Assembly (NCBI GenBank): GCA_028023455.1
Contig: JAQFVV010006542.1
Location: 389,001-453,000, forward strand
DNA: 64,000 nt
From: Epiperipatus broadwayi
Lineage: Eukaryota > Onychophora > Udeonychophora > Euonychophora > Peripatidae
Direction: 5' to 3'
Shown: positions 1-11,625 of the stretch, piece after piece
Position numbering within the stretch: position 1 is the first letter of the stretch
How the letters are laid out: the number at the start of each line of letters is the position of its first letter
Notes under the pieces: model-generated
What the model was told of the DNA's origin: nothing
Databases searched by the model: none
Seen by the model: only the letters and a program-made list of their open reading frames with translations
Translations under genes and position numbers: made by a program

Positions 1-1050
1 AGCATCCATCACACATCCTCCCAATAAGTATTAAAGATGGTTTCTATCTTTAATTCTTTGATTTTTTTTGTTTAAGTTAAGGTAGATCCATGATTTTTGC
101 TTTTGTTGAGTCATTTGTGGTATTTGGTAATATACCTGTTTACCATTTGTGATTTTATGCAATGTCACTGTTCATATAACTTTTTGATCAAATACTTTGA
201 GTTTGTAATCTATAACATTGTATTTTGTTTTTAGTTATTAGTGGATCTATAACTTGTTACCATGGTATGGCTTCATACCTTGGAAATTGTACGTTTCTTT
301 GACATCATTGTCTTTATCTATCCAGTATGCATTTGAGCCAGCACATTTAAAGATGGTAAAAGGACCCTCATATACATTGCAAAATTTGTGGAAAATAAAT
401 TCTTTAGTGTTAATCAAATTATAAATAAATCAAAATAATAAACAACTGATTTATAATCAGTTTAATATTATCAAATTGATTTTCATCCACATATGAACCT
501 TTTCAGGATTATATATATTTATTGAACCAGGTTCCTCTGAATGAACTTTCTTCTTGCTGGGTTTAAATACGTTTTAACAATCTTTTATATATCTTTTAGC
601 TTTAACTAAGTTTTAACCTTATACTTTATTAAACTTATAACACTTAATAGGTAGCTTCTTTATTATACTTCTTGGTAATTATTATTTTATTTCATTTGAC
701 TGGAACTTCAAGCAGAGGGGGAAGTACCATTGACAGCATAGCCATCAATGATACCCACTAGCCAGATTGAGCTACACAAAGCATAACATACTACATCTTC
801 TTAACCATGGCCCACCTTGGCTGCAGGAATAAAAAATCCTGCCATCCAAAGTATTTTATTTATTTTGAGTATCAAACTCAGGTGCCAATAAACCATTTTC
901 TAAATAACCAGCATGCTTGGACAACAGGCACACCAATCAACACTTGAAATATCCCAAGCTAGCTCCTATTCTTAATCAAGGGGTCCAGCACATTAACTTA
1001 ACACAGAGATAAACATTTATTTCTTTAAGTAATTTGTAACACTATGACAA

Positions 1051-1068
1051 GAGAGAGAGAGAGAGAGA
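1051..1068 (+). repeat. (GA)9 microsatellite in left arm
   Basis: This is a pure GA run. Its mirror is a CT run at 10561-10579 in the right arm, at the expected mirrored position. Confidence 0.9.
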
Positions 1069-1289
1069 ATATGCCAAATAATAATTAAGCAAACATTAAT
1101 TTCATGCATAAACATATCTAATACAATATAAAATAACATAATAAAATTATAAATGATTAGTTCAGGCTAAATTTATATAGCTCTTTGTAAGAGTTCATTT
1201 CCATTTAAAAAAATATATCAATATAGACAGTTATCAAAATACAATAACCTAGGCTTTCAATAATTAGATGACTACAGTTCATTTAGTCT

Positions 1290-1640
1290 TGTTTTTTATT
1301 AGAGTTGCTTTCCAATCGTTTGGTTCTTTGATCACCATCAATGGTTTTAAAGCTTGTCTTTCATTCTGGGACTCAACAATGAAGACAGAAAGAGTAGTGG
1401 TGAGCATCTATTTCATGATTTAAGCATTGAATCTGGGTGGTGGTTCCAGGCATGGACATTTGATTTTAGCAGAGAACTTTGGGCTAGTCAAACACTTTTA
1501 AGATAGTCTAGTAACACATGTTGCTAGTTCTGCAGCTTCTGCAATATTTTTTGTAGCAGTAATGACTGGCTCTATTCTGTCCTTAGGTTTTTGAATCTCT
1601 GGAACAATGAATAATGTAACATCACAAATTGAATATTAGA
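1290..1640 (-). pseudogene. Coding-like relic, left-arm copy
   Basis: This is the mirrored partner of 10010-10345 and is described there. It is GC-richer than its surroundings and is read on the minus strand. The arms differ by a few substitutions, and neither has a continuous frame. I do not recognise the product. Confidence 0.15.
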
Positions 1641-2457
1641 ATGACTTACAGACTCAAGAACAAAATAAATAACAACAGACAGTTGCAACTTTTTATACTT
1701 TTTCTCTCCCATAGTTCTTTTTCTTACCATAGCTTTAAATCTATTTTCTTATTTAAATTTACATTTTTCTTTAATTTAATGATTTCCACATTTTTTTCTT
1801 AATTCCAATTTTTTTTTAGACTAATCTATTATCTCATCGCTTATTTAACCCTTAAATATGACCTACATAGTTTTAATTATTACAATTTCAATATCATTAT
1901 CAACCAGTAATCTTGACTGGCTTTCAAAAAGTTTTCTTATACTAATTAATCAATCTTTTTTTTATTAAAAAATTTTTATTAACATTTATTTTTACACATT
2001 TATTCTTTTTAACTTATTTTTAATTTATAAAAAAGAGAGGAAATTTTGAAATCTCTTTTTTTTTTTGTCTCTAATTTTTCCCCATTCACTTTTCAATAAA
2101 AGCGTTATTTATTTAAAATGTATATCTGCATTTTACTTTGCTTTTACAAAACTACATTTTTAAAACTACTTCTTTTTTAAATAATTGTTATTTAAAAGTA
2201 TTCTTTCAAATAAATTTAATCATAAATTTTTAAATTATAAAATATGTAAATTCAGATTCATGTAAGTTTTATAACATATATCTTGCTAGGCATTACATTG
2301 TATAATGAAGTTACTCTGCTTTTATATTTCTTTACTAACAGATATTGATTTAATTTTTTGTTGTTTTAGGTAAATTCCTGTCATTTTCATTATTTTTATA
2401 ATCACACTTTTAATTCAATAAGTATTTGTTTCTTCTATTTTCAATTTATAACTAACA

Positions 2458-2637
2458 ATGGCCACATTCATTCAAGAAAAAGAAAATGGAAGTTGTTATT
2501 GAAATGATAGATGAGTGGACATATAATCTGCAGGAAAATAATATTTTAAAAGTATCAATTATTTTGTAAGCACTTTTAATGCTGCCATTAACATGATCAG
2601 CAATAAAAAATCAGGAAAAGAGCAAATATTACATTAA
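2458..2637 (+). pseudogene. Frameshifted partner of the 69-aa ORF in the right arm
   Basis: This is the left-arm counterpart of the small ORF at 9012-9221. It starts with the same ATG-GCC-ACA, but an extra A in the AAAGAAAA stretch shifts the frame and brings a stop soon after. The contrast shows that the arms differ by coding-disruptive indels. There is no recognisable domain. Confidence 0.15.
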
Positions 2638-5600
2638 AAGTCATGTTATTTTTTAATCATTTAGTTCACTAGTGTTTAACAGAGCTAATACCAACATAAC
2701 ATCCGTTTTTAAAATTTCCAAGAGTAGTAAATCTGAATTCACTTTACAAGTCTAAAAATTGCTAAAATTAGAACCTATATTGAAAAGTATCTTGTAGTCC
2801 TCATGTCTTTTTAATACATCATTCACCAAACCCCATGTCAGCTAAGTATTACTGAAACATAGTTGTGCTTTTTTACCATTTAGTTTTTCATTTCTTAAGA
2901 TTGTTAACTCTTATAATGGTGACTCGTCTAAAAAGCGGGAAGATTTGACATCCACTCTAGATCGGCTACTTTTTATCCCACGAGTACATATGATACGTCA
3001 TTAGAAAAGAAAATCAAAAAGTTCTGAAAGATGGTGCCCTCTTCAGAATATAAATTTACAAGTAAAAAATCAATAAAAATGACCATATATGTCAAACAAA
3101 ACCAAAGTCGCTGCCTCCTCACCAACTTTTTCTTGGATCTTATTGGCTAATCCACTTCTATCATAAAGGGAATTGGCTTTTAAAAAGTAAAAAGTTACGT
3201 TGTTTAATTTTTATTACGAAAATGATAAACAATTATTTACAACATTTTTAAACAATATTTGAATTGAATTACAAATTATTATTGATAAAAATATACTAAA
3301 AATCAAATTATTTTAAAAAATAGTTAAGATATTTCCAAGAATTATTTATTTATTGCTACATATTGATCGGTAACGCTTTAGTGCGAAAAAGATTGCTACG
3401 CCCATCTTTTTTTTGCTGCATGGATAGCAAAGTTGGCTTTTATTTCACACATAAAACCTCGGAATATTTTAAATTATAAATCAAAATTTTATTTTGAAAA
3501 GATTTTCATTTGTTTCAGAACCGATAACCCAGTAATATACTTTTTACAAACAAAAACTAATGTGATTTATATTATTAAAAGTGATCTATTTTTAACAATA
3601 GATTTTGTTAAGTGCTGTGAGTTAACCAATTACAAGTTTTGATTTTTAACTCATTCGGCCAATTATATAATCATCGTTTCAAAAGGGTTAAATTTGTCTT
3701 TAAAAATTAGTCTATCATTGTTCCAACAGGAGAGAAATCAGGCTTTGGAATTATTTTTGTATAATAAAAGTGGTTTGCTTATATAAAAATTTCTTGATTG
3801 GAAATCTATCATCAAGATTATGTACATGGATTATGTTGAACCAGCAAGTGAGCTTCCCCAGAAACATGGCCATTGATAAATTTCATGCAATATAGCTTAC
3901 TGGATTTTTTTTCTTTTTAATGTAGATATCAGTTATAAACATGCTTTTATTTTCCATTCATCAACACTATTCATTAAGAAATGCCTTATTTGCAAAAACA
4001 AAGGATCTTACGGGCCTGTATGAAGAGCTGGCAATTTTGGGATTTACTGTTTGTTTGTGGGTATTGGTTATTGATCAATGCTTGTTATAATCCAACTTTG
4101 GATTCTTTGATCTATCTTGCTATTCAAATAACTACTTCAAATCACACTTTTATACTACATTCTTTCATTATTGTGAAAAACTAAAAATAGGCGGTTTTTT
4201 TCTTAGCATACCCCATTATAGACTAAATATTTGAGTTCGGGTTATTTTTGAATCTTATGAACATTTAGATTTAATTATTTTAGTATAACATCTTTACATA
4301 ATTTAAATTTGATACTAAAAAACATATCATAGAATTTTATTTCGATTCTGTTTGGATAGTAGAGATCAGTTGATTTACTCAGGAGATAATATTCAACAGC
4401 TTTGGCATATTGATAAAACAAAATATTCCATAGAAGTTCTTTAATTCTGATTTGATTATAGGAATGATTATGGAAATCACCAGCATTATATTAAGATATA
4501 ATAATAAATAGCTTCACAGATTGGGACTTTATTCCATTTTGCAAATAAAGTGAATCAAATAATTCCAAAACATCATTTAAATTAATTTCTGATATAATCA
4601 CTGTTTTAATTTTACCAAAAATCTATTATCTTTAAAAATTTATTTCTCTAGTTTTGTTATTTATTCCAGTTTTCCGGGTATAATAAGATTTAAACAATCT
4701 TATTTCCCAAATGTTTTATTAAAATGTAAAATTTATTTACAAAATAGAAGCTTTCCTGTGAATTTTATTAAAGTTGTTTTGAGGAATGGGTTTGAGAGTT
4801 TAAAATCTAGAATATACATATAATTCCTCATTATGTAGTGAAGCACATCTATATTTAGAATCATGACTTAAATTTAATTTTTTAGGACGGTAAAATATTG
4901 GAAATGTTTTTAGCTACAAATAGTCTTAAAATTATTTTCAGATAGACATCTTATAACTAACTATGTGGCAGCTATGTAAATGCCTAGTTAAAGTTAGTTA
5001 GCAAGAGAATACAATATGAATGAAAAATTGCCTGCAACTCCAACAACCAGCAATTTTCAGGATTGTTGTAAAACTGCCGCCACCCGTTGTGTTTAAAAAG
5101 TCTTATAATTCTGCAGTTACCTATTTACTATAACATACTATTAATATAGAGTTTTGTGGATTTTGTTTTATAGCGGGGATTATTTGATTGGAGGATTTTC
5201 TTAACGATAAACGAATCGTGTACCCGGCAAATATATCCTTGAAATGGCCACTATTACTATTTTAAAAAGTTTGAAGCGATAAAATAGTAAAATAAAATTA
5301 TTTTTTGCAATATTTCAAAAAACAAAAATGTAGCGTTTGATACGAAAGATATGTTTAAATATATTTTGGATTAGCATTATAGAAGTAATTTTATTATATT
5401 CTGCACTATAATAAAAATTTATCCTCCCAAAATGTTAATTCTAATAGTTTCACGTCTGTTCCTTTGGGACTCATCCCATGTGTGATAACAGAATGAGGAG
5501 AAAATGAAAAGGCATTAGTCCCTGAAAGTAATTCAATAATCAGAATTTCGATTTAAAAAATCGAGTCATTTCTGAACAAATAAAAAAAAGGCAACCTTAA

Positions 5601-5799
5601 CAGCGCTAAAAGTTTACAGAGTAGGCCCAAAACGCCATCTCGATAATATTTGCCCTTAAAATTGTTATATATTTTAAATATGTATATACGAAGAATCAAA
5701 TATTCATTGAATTAAAATTTATATTATATATAATCTAATTTAAAAACTTAAATACAAGGTAATCTAATATGGTTACGCTTTCAATATCTGGCAAATATT

Positions 5800-5938
5800 A
5801 AATTTTAGTAGATTTATATTTATTGTAGTATTGCATTTGTAAACATAAAATTTACATTAAAAATATAGTTATTTTGCGTAAATGATAGTGGTTTGAGTAC
5901 ACAAATGTTATAAATGTGTGTATGTGCGAATAATCTAA
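5800..5938. other. Spacer between the inverted arms
   Basis: About 140 bp here do not pair with each other: arm identity stops after ctggcaaatatta on the left and resumes at gccagatatt on the right. The sequence is AT-rich with no ORF. A real, unpaired spacer argues somewhat against a simple read fold-back, which normally has little or no spacer. Confidence 0.75.
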
Positions 5939-8900
5939 TATTTTTGCCAGATATTGGCTAACCTTATTAAATTACTTTTTTATTTAAGTTTTTAAATTAG
6001 ATTATATATAATATAAATTTTAATTCAATGAATATTTGTTTAATAAATATATACATATTTAAAATATATGACAATTTAAAGTGTAAATATTATCAGATGG
6101 CGTTATGACCTACTCTAAAATTCAAAATTGCCTTTTTTTTTATTTGTTCAGAAATGTTTCGATTTTTTTTAAATCGAAATTCTGATTGTTAATTACTTTC
6201 AAGGGACTAATGCCTTTTCATTTTCTCCCTCATTTGTTATCACACATAGAATGAGTCCCAAGGCAGACGTGAAACTGTTAGAACTAACATTGGATAAATT
6301 TTTATTATAGTGCAGAATATAATAAAATTACTTCTATAATGCTAATCAAAATATATTTAAACATATCTTTGTATAAACGCATTTTGTTTTTGAAATGTAC
6401 AAAAATAATTTTATTTTACTATTTTATCACTTCAAACTTTTAAATAGTAATAGTAACCATTTCAAATATATTTGCCGGATACATTTATTTATCGTTAAGA
6501 AAATCCTCCAATCAAATAAACCCATAAAACAAAATCCACAAAGCTCTATATTATGTATATTATAGTAATAGGTAACTGCAGAGCCAAAGACTTTTTAAAC
6601 ACAACAGATGACGGCAGTACACAACAATCCTGAAAATTGCTGGTTAGAATTTAGGCAATTTTTCATTCATATTGTATTCTCTTGCTAATAACAACTAGGC
6701 ATTTGCATAGCTGCCTTAGTTAGTTATAAGATGTCTATCTGAAAATAATTCTAAGCCTATTTGTAACTAAAAACATTTCCAATATTTTACCATCCTAAAA
6801 TTAAATTTAAGTCATGAATACAAATATAGATGTGCTTCACTACATTATGAGGTATTATATGTATATTCTAGATTTTAAACTCTCAAACCCATTCCTCAAA
6901 ACAACTTTAATAAAATTCACAGGAAAGCTTCTATTTTGTAAATAAATTTTACATTTTAATAAAACATTTGGGAAATAAGATTGTGTAAATCTTATTATAT
7001 CCGGAAAACTGGAATAAATAACAAAACTAAAGAAATAAATTTTTAAAGATAATAGATTTTTGGTAAAATTAAAATAGTGATTATATCAGAAATTAATTTA
7101 AATGATGTTTTGGAATTATTTGATTCACTTTATTTGCAAAATGGAATAAAGTCTAATCTGTGAAGCTATTTACTATTATATCTTAATATAACAGGTGATT
7201 TCCATAATCATTTCCATAATCAAATCAGAATTAAAGAACTTCTATGGAATATTTTATTTATCAATATGTTAAAGCTGTTGAATATTATCCCTGAGTAAAC
7301 CAACTGATCTGTACTATCTAAACAGAATCAAATAAAATTTATGATATGTTTTTTAATATCAAATTTAAATTATGTAAAGATGTTATACTAAAATAATTAA
7401 ATCTAAATGTTCATAAGATTTCAAAATAACTTGAACTCAAATATTTAATCTATAATGGAATATGCTAAGAAAAAATAGCCTATTTTAGTTTTTCACAATA
7501 ATGAAAGAATGTAGCATAAAAAGTGTGATTTGAAGTAGTTATTTGAATAGCAAGATAGATCAAAGAATCCAAAGTTGGATTATAATAAGCATTGATCAAT
7601 AACCAATACCACAAAAACAAACAGTAAATAAATTGCCAGCTCTAAATACAGGCTGTAAGATCCTTTGTTATTGCAAATAAGGCATTTCTTAAATGAATAG
7701 CAAGTTGATGAATGGAAATAAAAGCATGTTGATAACTGATATCTACATTAAAAAGAAAAAAATCTAGTAAGCTATATTGCATGAAATTTATCAATGGCCA
7801 TGTTTCTGGGGAAGTAAACTTGCAGTTTTAACATAATCCATGTACATAATCTTGATAATAGTTTCCAATCAAGAAATTTTTATATAAGCAAACCACTTTT
7901 ATTATACAAAATAATTCCAAAAGCCTGATTCCTCTCCTGTTGGAACAATGATAGATTAATTTTTAAAGACAAATTTAACCCTTTGAACGATGATTATATA
8001 ATTGGCCGAATGAGTTAAAAATCAAAACTTGTAATTGGCCAACTCACAACTTTAACAAAATCTATTGTTAAAATAGATCACTTTTAATAATATAAATACG
8101 TTAGTTTCGTTTGTAAAAAGTATATTACTGAATTGTCAGTTTACGAAAGCAAACGAAAATCTTTTCAAAAATAAAATTTGATTTATAATTTAAAAAATAT
8201 TCAATTGCGGTGAAATAAAAGTAACTGCTATTCAACCAACCAAAAAAGATTGCGTCAGCAATCTTTTTTTTTTCACTTTAACGTTACGATCAATATGTAG
8301 CAATAAATAAATAATTCTTGGTAATATCTTAACTATTTTTCTAAAATAATTTGATTTTTAGTATTATTTTATCAATAATAATTTGTAATTCAATTCAAAT
8401 ATTGTTTAAAATGTTGTAAACAACTGTTTATCATTTTCGTAATAAAAATCAAAACGAACGTAACTTTTTACTTTTTGGCAGCCATTTCCCTTTATGACAG
8501 AAGTGGGACAGCCAATAAGATTCAAGAAAAGTTGGTGAGGAGGCAGTGCTTTGGTTTTGTTTGACATATATGGTCATTTTTATTGATTTTTTACTTGTAA
8601 ATTTATTCTGAAGAGGGCACCATCTTACAGAACTTTTGATTTTCTTTCTAATGACGTATCATATGTATACGTGGGATAAAAAGTAGCCGATTTAGAGTGA
8701 TGTCAAATCTTCTCGTTTTTAGACGAGTCATGCATTATAAGAGTTAACAATCTTAAGAAATAAAAAACTAAATGGTATAAAAGCACAACTATGTTTCAGT
8801 AATACTTAGTTGACATGGGGTTTGGTGAATGATGCAGTAAAAGACATGAGGCTTACAAGATACTTTTTATCATAGGTTCTAATTTTAGCAATTTTTAGAC

Positions 8901-9011
8901 TTGTAAAGTGAATTCAGATTTACTAATCTTGGAAATTTTAAAAACGGATGTTATGTTGGTATTAGCTCTGTTAAACACTAGTGAACTAAATGATTAAAAA
9001 TAACATGACTT

Positions 9012-9221
9012 TTAATGTAATATTTGCTCTTTCCTGATTTTTTTATTGCTGATCATGTTAATGGCAGCATTAAAAGTGCTTACAAAATAATTGATACTTT
9101 TAAAAATATTATTTTCCTGCAGTTTATATGTCCACTCATCTATCATTTCAATAACAACTTCCATTTTCTTTTCTTGAATGAATGTGGCCATTGAGTTATA
9201 AATTGAAAATAGAAGAAACAA
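9012..9221 (-). CDS. 69-aa ORF of unknown nature, right arm
   Basis: This is a short open frame on the minus strand. An inner methionine begins MATFIQEKKMEVVIEMIDEW and is followed by a mixed polar/hydrophobic sequence. It has no signal peptide and no motif that I know. The same sequence in the left arm (2458-2637) is frameshifted, so the frame is not conserved between arms. It may be a chance ORF or a leftover exon or transposon fragment. There is no support for expression. Confidence 0.15.
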   Translation of the reverse strand: MFLLFSIYNSMATFIQEKKMEVVIEMIDEWTYKLQENNIFKSINYFVSTFNAAINMISNKKIRKEQILH

Positions 9222-10009
9222 ATACTTATTGAATTAAAAAGTGTGATTATAAAAATAATGAAAATGACAGGAATACACCTAAAACAACAAAATTAAATCA
9301 ATATCTGTTAATAAAGAAATATAAAAGCAGAGTAACTAATATACAATGTAATGCTAGCAAGATATATGTTATAAAACTTACATAAATCTGCATTACATAT
9401 TTTATAATTTAAAAATATATGATTAAATTTATTTGAAAGAATACTTTAAATAACAATTATTTAAAAAGTAGTTTTAAAATGTAGTTTTGTAAAAGTAAAA
9501 AAATGCATATATATATTTTAAAGAGAATAAAGCTTTTATTGAAAAGTGAATGGGGAAAAAATTAGAGACAAAAAAAAAAAAAAGAGATTTCAAAATTTAC
9601 TCTCTTTTTTATAAATTAAAAATAAGTTAAAAGAATAAATGTGTAAAAATAAATGTTAATAAAAATTTTTTAATAAAAAAGATTGATTAATTAGTATAAG
9701 AAAACTTTTTGAAAGCCAGTCAAGATTGCTGGCTGATAATGATATTGAAATTGTAATAATTAAAACTATGTAGGTCATATTTTCAGGGTAAAAACGATGA
9801 GATAATAGATTAATCTAAAAAAAAATTAGATTAAGAAAAAATGTAAAAATCATTAAATTAAAGAAAAATGTAAATTTAAATAAGAAAATAGATTTAAAGC
9901 TATGGTAAGAAAAAGAACTATGGGAGAGAAAAAAGTATAAAAAGTTGCAACTGTCTGTCGTTATTTATTTTGTTCTTGAGTCTGTAAGTCATTCTAATAT
10001 TCAATTTGT

Positions 10010-10345
10010 GATGTTACATTATTCATTGTTCCAGAGATTCAAAAACCTAAGGACAGAATAGAGCCAGTCATTACTGCTACAAAAAATATTGCAGAAGCTG
10101 CAGAACTAGCAACATGTGTTACTAGACTATCGTAAAAGTGTTTGACTAGCCCAAAGTTCTCTGCTAAAATCAAATGTCCATGCCTGGAACCACCACCCAG
10201 ATTCAATGCTTAAATCATGAAATAGATGCTACCGCTACTCTTTCTGTCTTCATTGTTGAGTCCCAGAATGAAAGACAAGCTTTAAAACCATTGATGGTGA
10301 TCAAAGAACCAAACGATTGGAAAGCAACTCTAATAAAAAACAAGA
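10010..10345 (+). pseudogene. Coding-like relic in right arm, unknown product
   Basis: The first part reads open as VPEIQKPKDRIEPVITATKN, continuing IAEAAELATCVTRL before a stop. After a frame change a second open piece reads VESQNERQALKPLMVIKEPN and ends at a TGA near 10350. Base composition is less AT-rich than the flanks and residue composition is protein-like. I do not recognise the family. It could be a pseudogene fragment or chance; the mirrored copy is at 1290-1640. Confidence 0.2.
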
Positions 10346-10560
10346 CTAAATGAACTGTGCCATCTAATTATTGAAAGCCTAGGTTATTGTATTTTGATAA
10401 CTGTCTATATTGATATATTTTTTAAATGAAATGAACTCTTACAAAGAGCTATATAAATTTAGCCTGAACTAATCATTTATAATTTTATTATGTTATTTTA
10501 TATTGTATTAGATATGTTTATGCATGAAATTAATGTTTGCTTAATTATTATTTGGCATAT

Positions 10561-10579
10561 TCTCTCTCTCTCTCTCTCT
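10561..10579 (+). repeat. (CT)n microsatellite in right arm
   Basis: This CT run is the mirror of the GA run at 1051-1068. Its preservation in place shows that the arms are collinear. Confidence 0.9.
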
Positions 10580-11625
10580 TGTCATAGTGTTACAAATTAC
10601 TTAAAGAAATAAATGTTTATCTCTGTGTTAAGTTAATGTGCTGGACCCCTTGATTAAGAATAGGAGCTAGCTTGGGATATTTCAAGTGTTGATTGGTGTG
10701 CCTGTTGTCCAAGCATGCTGGTTATTTAGAAAATGGTTTATTGGCACCTGAGTTTGATACTCAAAATAAATAAAATACTTTGGATGGCAGGATTTTTATT
10801 CCAGCAGCCAAGGTGGGCCATGGTTAAGAAATGTAGTATGTTATGCTTTGTATAGCCCAATCTGGCTGTGGGTATCATTGATGGCTATGCTGTCAATGGT
10901 ACTTCCCCCTCTGCTTGAAGTTCCAGTCAAATGAAATAAAATAATAATTACCAAGAAGTATAATAAAGAAGCTACCTATTAAGTGTTATAAGTTTAATAA
11001 AGTATAAGGTTAAAACTTAGTTAAAGCTAAAAGATATATAAAAGATTGTTAAAACGTATTTAAACCCAGCAAGAAGAAAGTTCATTCAGAGGAACCTGGT
11101 TCAATAAATATATATAATCCTGAAAAGGTTCATATGTGGATGAAAATCAATTTGATAATATTAAACTGATTATAAATCAGTTGTTTATTATTTTGATTTA
11201 TTTATAATTTGATTAACACTAAAGAATTTATTTTCCACAAATTTTGCAATGTATATGAGGGTCCTTTTACCATCTTTAAATGTGCTGGCTCAAATGCATA
11301 CTGGATAGATAAAGACAATGATGTCAAAGAAATGTACAATTTCCAAAGTATGAAGCCATACCATGGTAACAAGTTATAGATCCACTAATAACTAAAAACA
11401 AAATACAATGTTATAGATTACAAACTCAAAGTATTTGATCAAAAAGTTATATGAACAGTGACATTGCATAAAATCACAAATGGTAAACAGGTATATTACC
11501 AAATACCACAAATGACTAAACAAAAGCAAAAATCATGGATCTACCTTAACTTAAACAAAAAAAATCAAAGAATTAAAGATAGAAACCATCTTTAATACTT
11601 ATTGGGAGGATGTGTGATGGATGCT

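Larger units (their letters stand above)
1..5799 (+). repeat. Left arm of giant inverted repeat
   Basis: Read as its reverse complement, this sequence reappears in order along 5939-11625: base 1 (agcatccatcacac...) pairs with base 11625, and aatatctggc at 5783 pairs with gccagatatt ending at 5955. The outer 1 kb is almost identical to its partner. Around 3 kb and 5 kb I see frequent substitutions and one-base indels, about one difference in ten to fifteen bases by eye. The arm starts at the window edge, so its true outer end is unknown. It holds no intact gene that I recognise. The arm is mostly AT-rich, with a GC-richer patch at about 690-1010. This could be a segmental inverted duplication, the terminal repeat of a very large element, or an assembly fold-back. 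Confidence 0.93.
5939..11625 (-). repeat. Right arm of giant inverted repeat
   Basis: This is the reverse complement of 1-5799, collinear throughout and about 110 bp shorter because of scattered indels. At 11581-11625 the match to 1-45 is perfect; at 10560-10920 the match to 690-1070 has only a handful of differences; at 8460-8760 and 6480-6670 differences are frequent. Whether the repeat ends at 11625 cannot be decided, because the sequence left of base 1 is not available. There is no intact gene inside. Confidence 0.93.

Noticed and set aside
3433-3642. 69-aa ORF in the left palindrome arm
   Set aside because: The right-arm partner is disrupted and the composition is typical of AT-rich chance ORFs.
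3981-4184. 67-aa ORF in the left palindrome arm
   Set aside because: The mirrored sequence in the right arm (about 7480-7690) has indels that break the frame, so the frame is not maintained.
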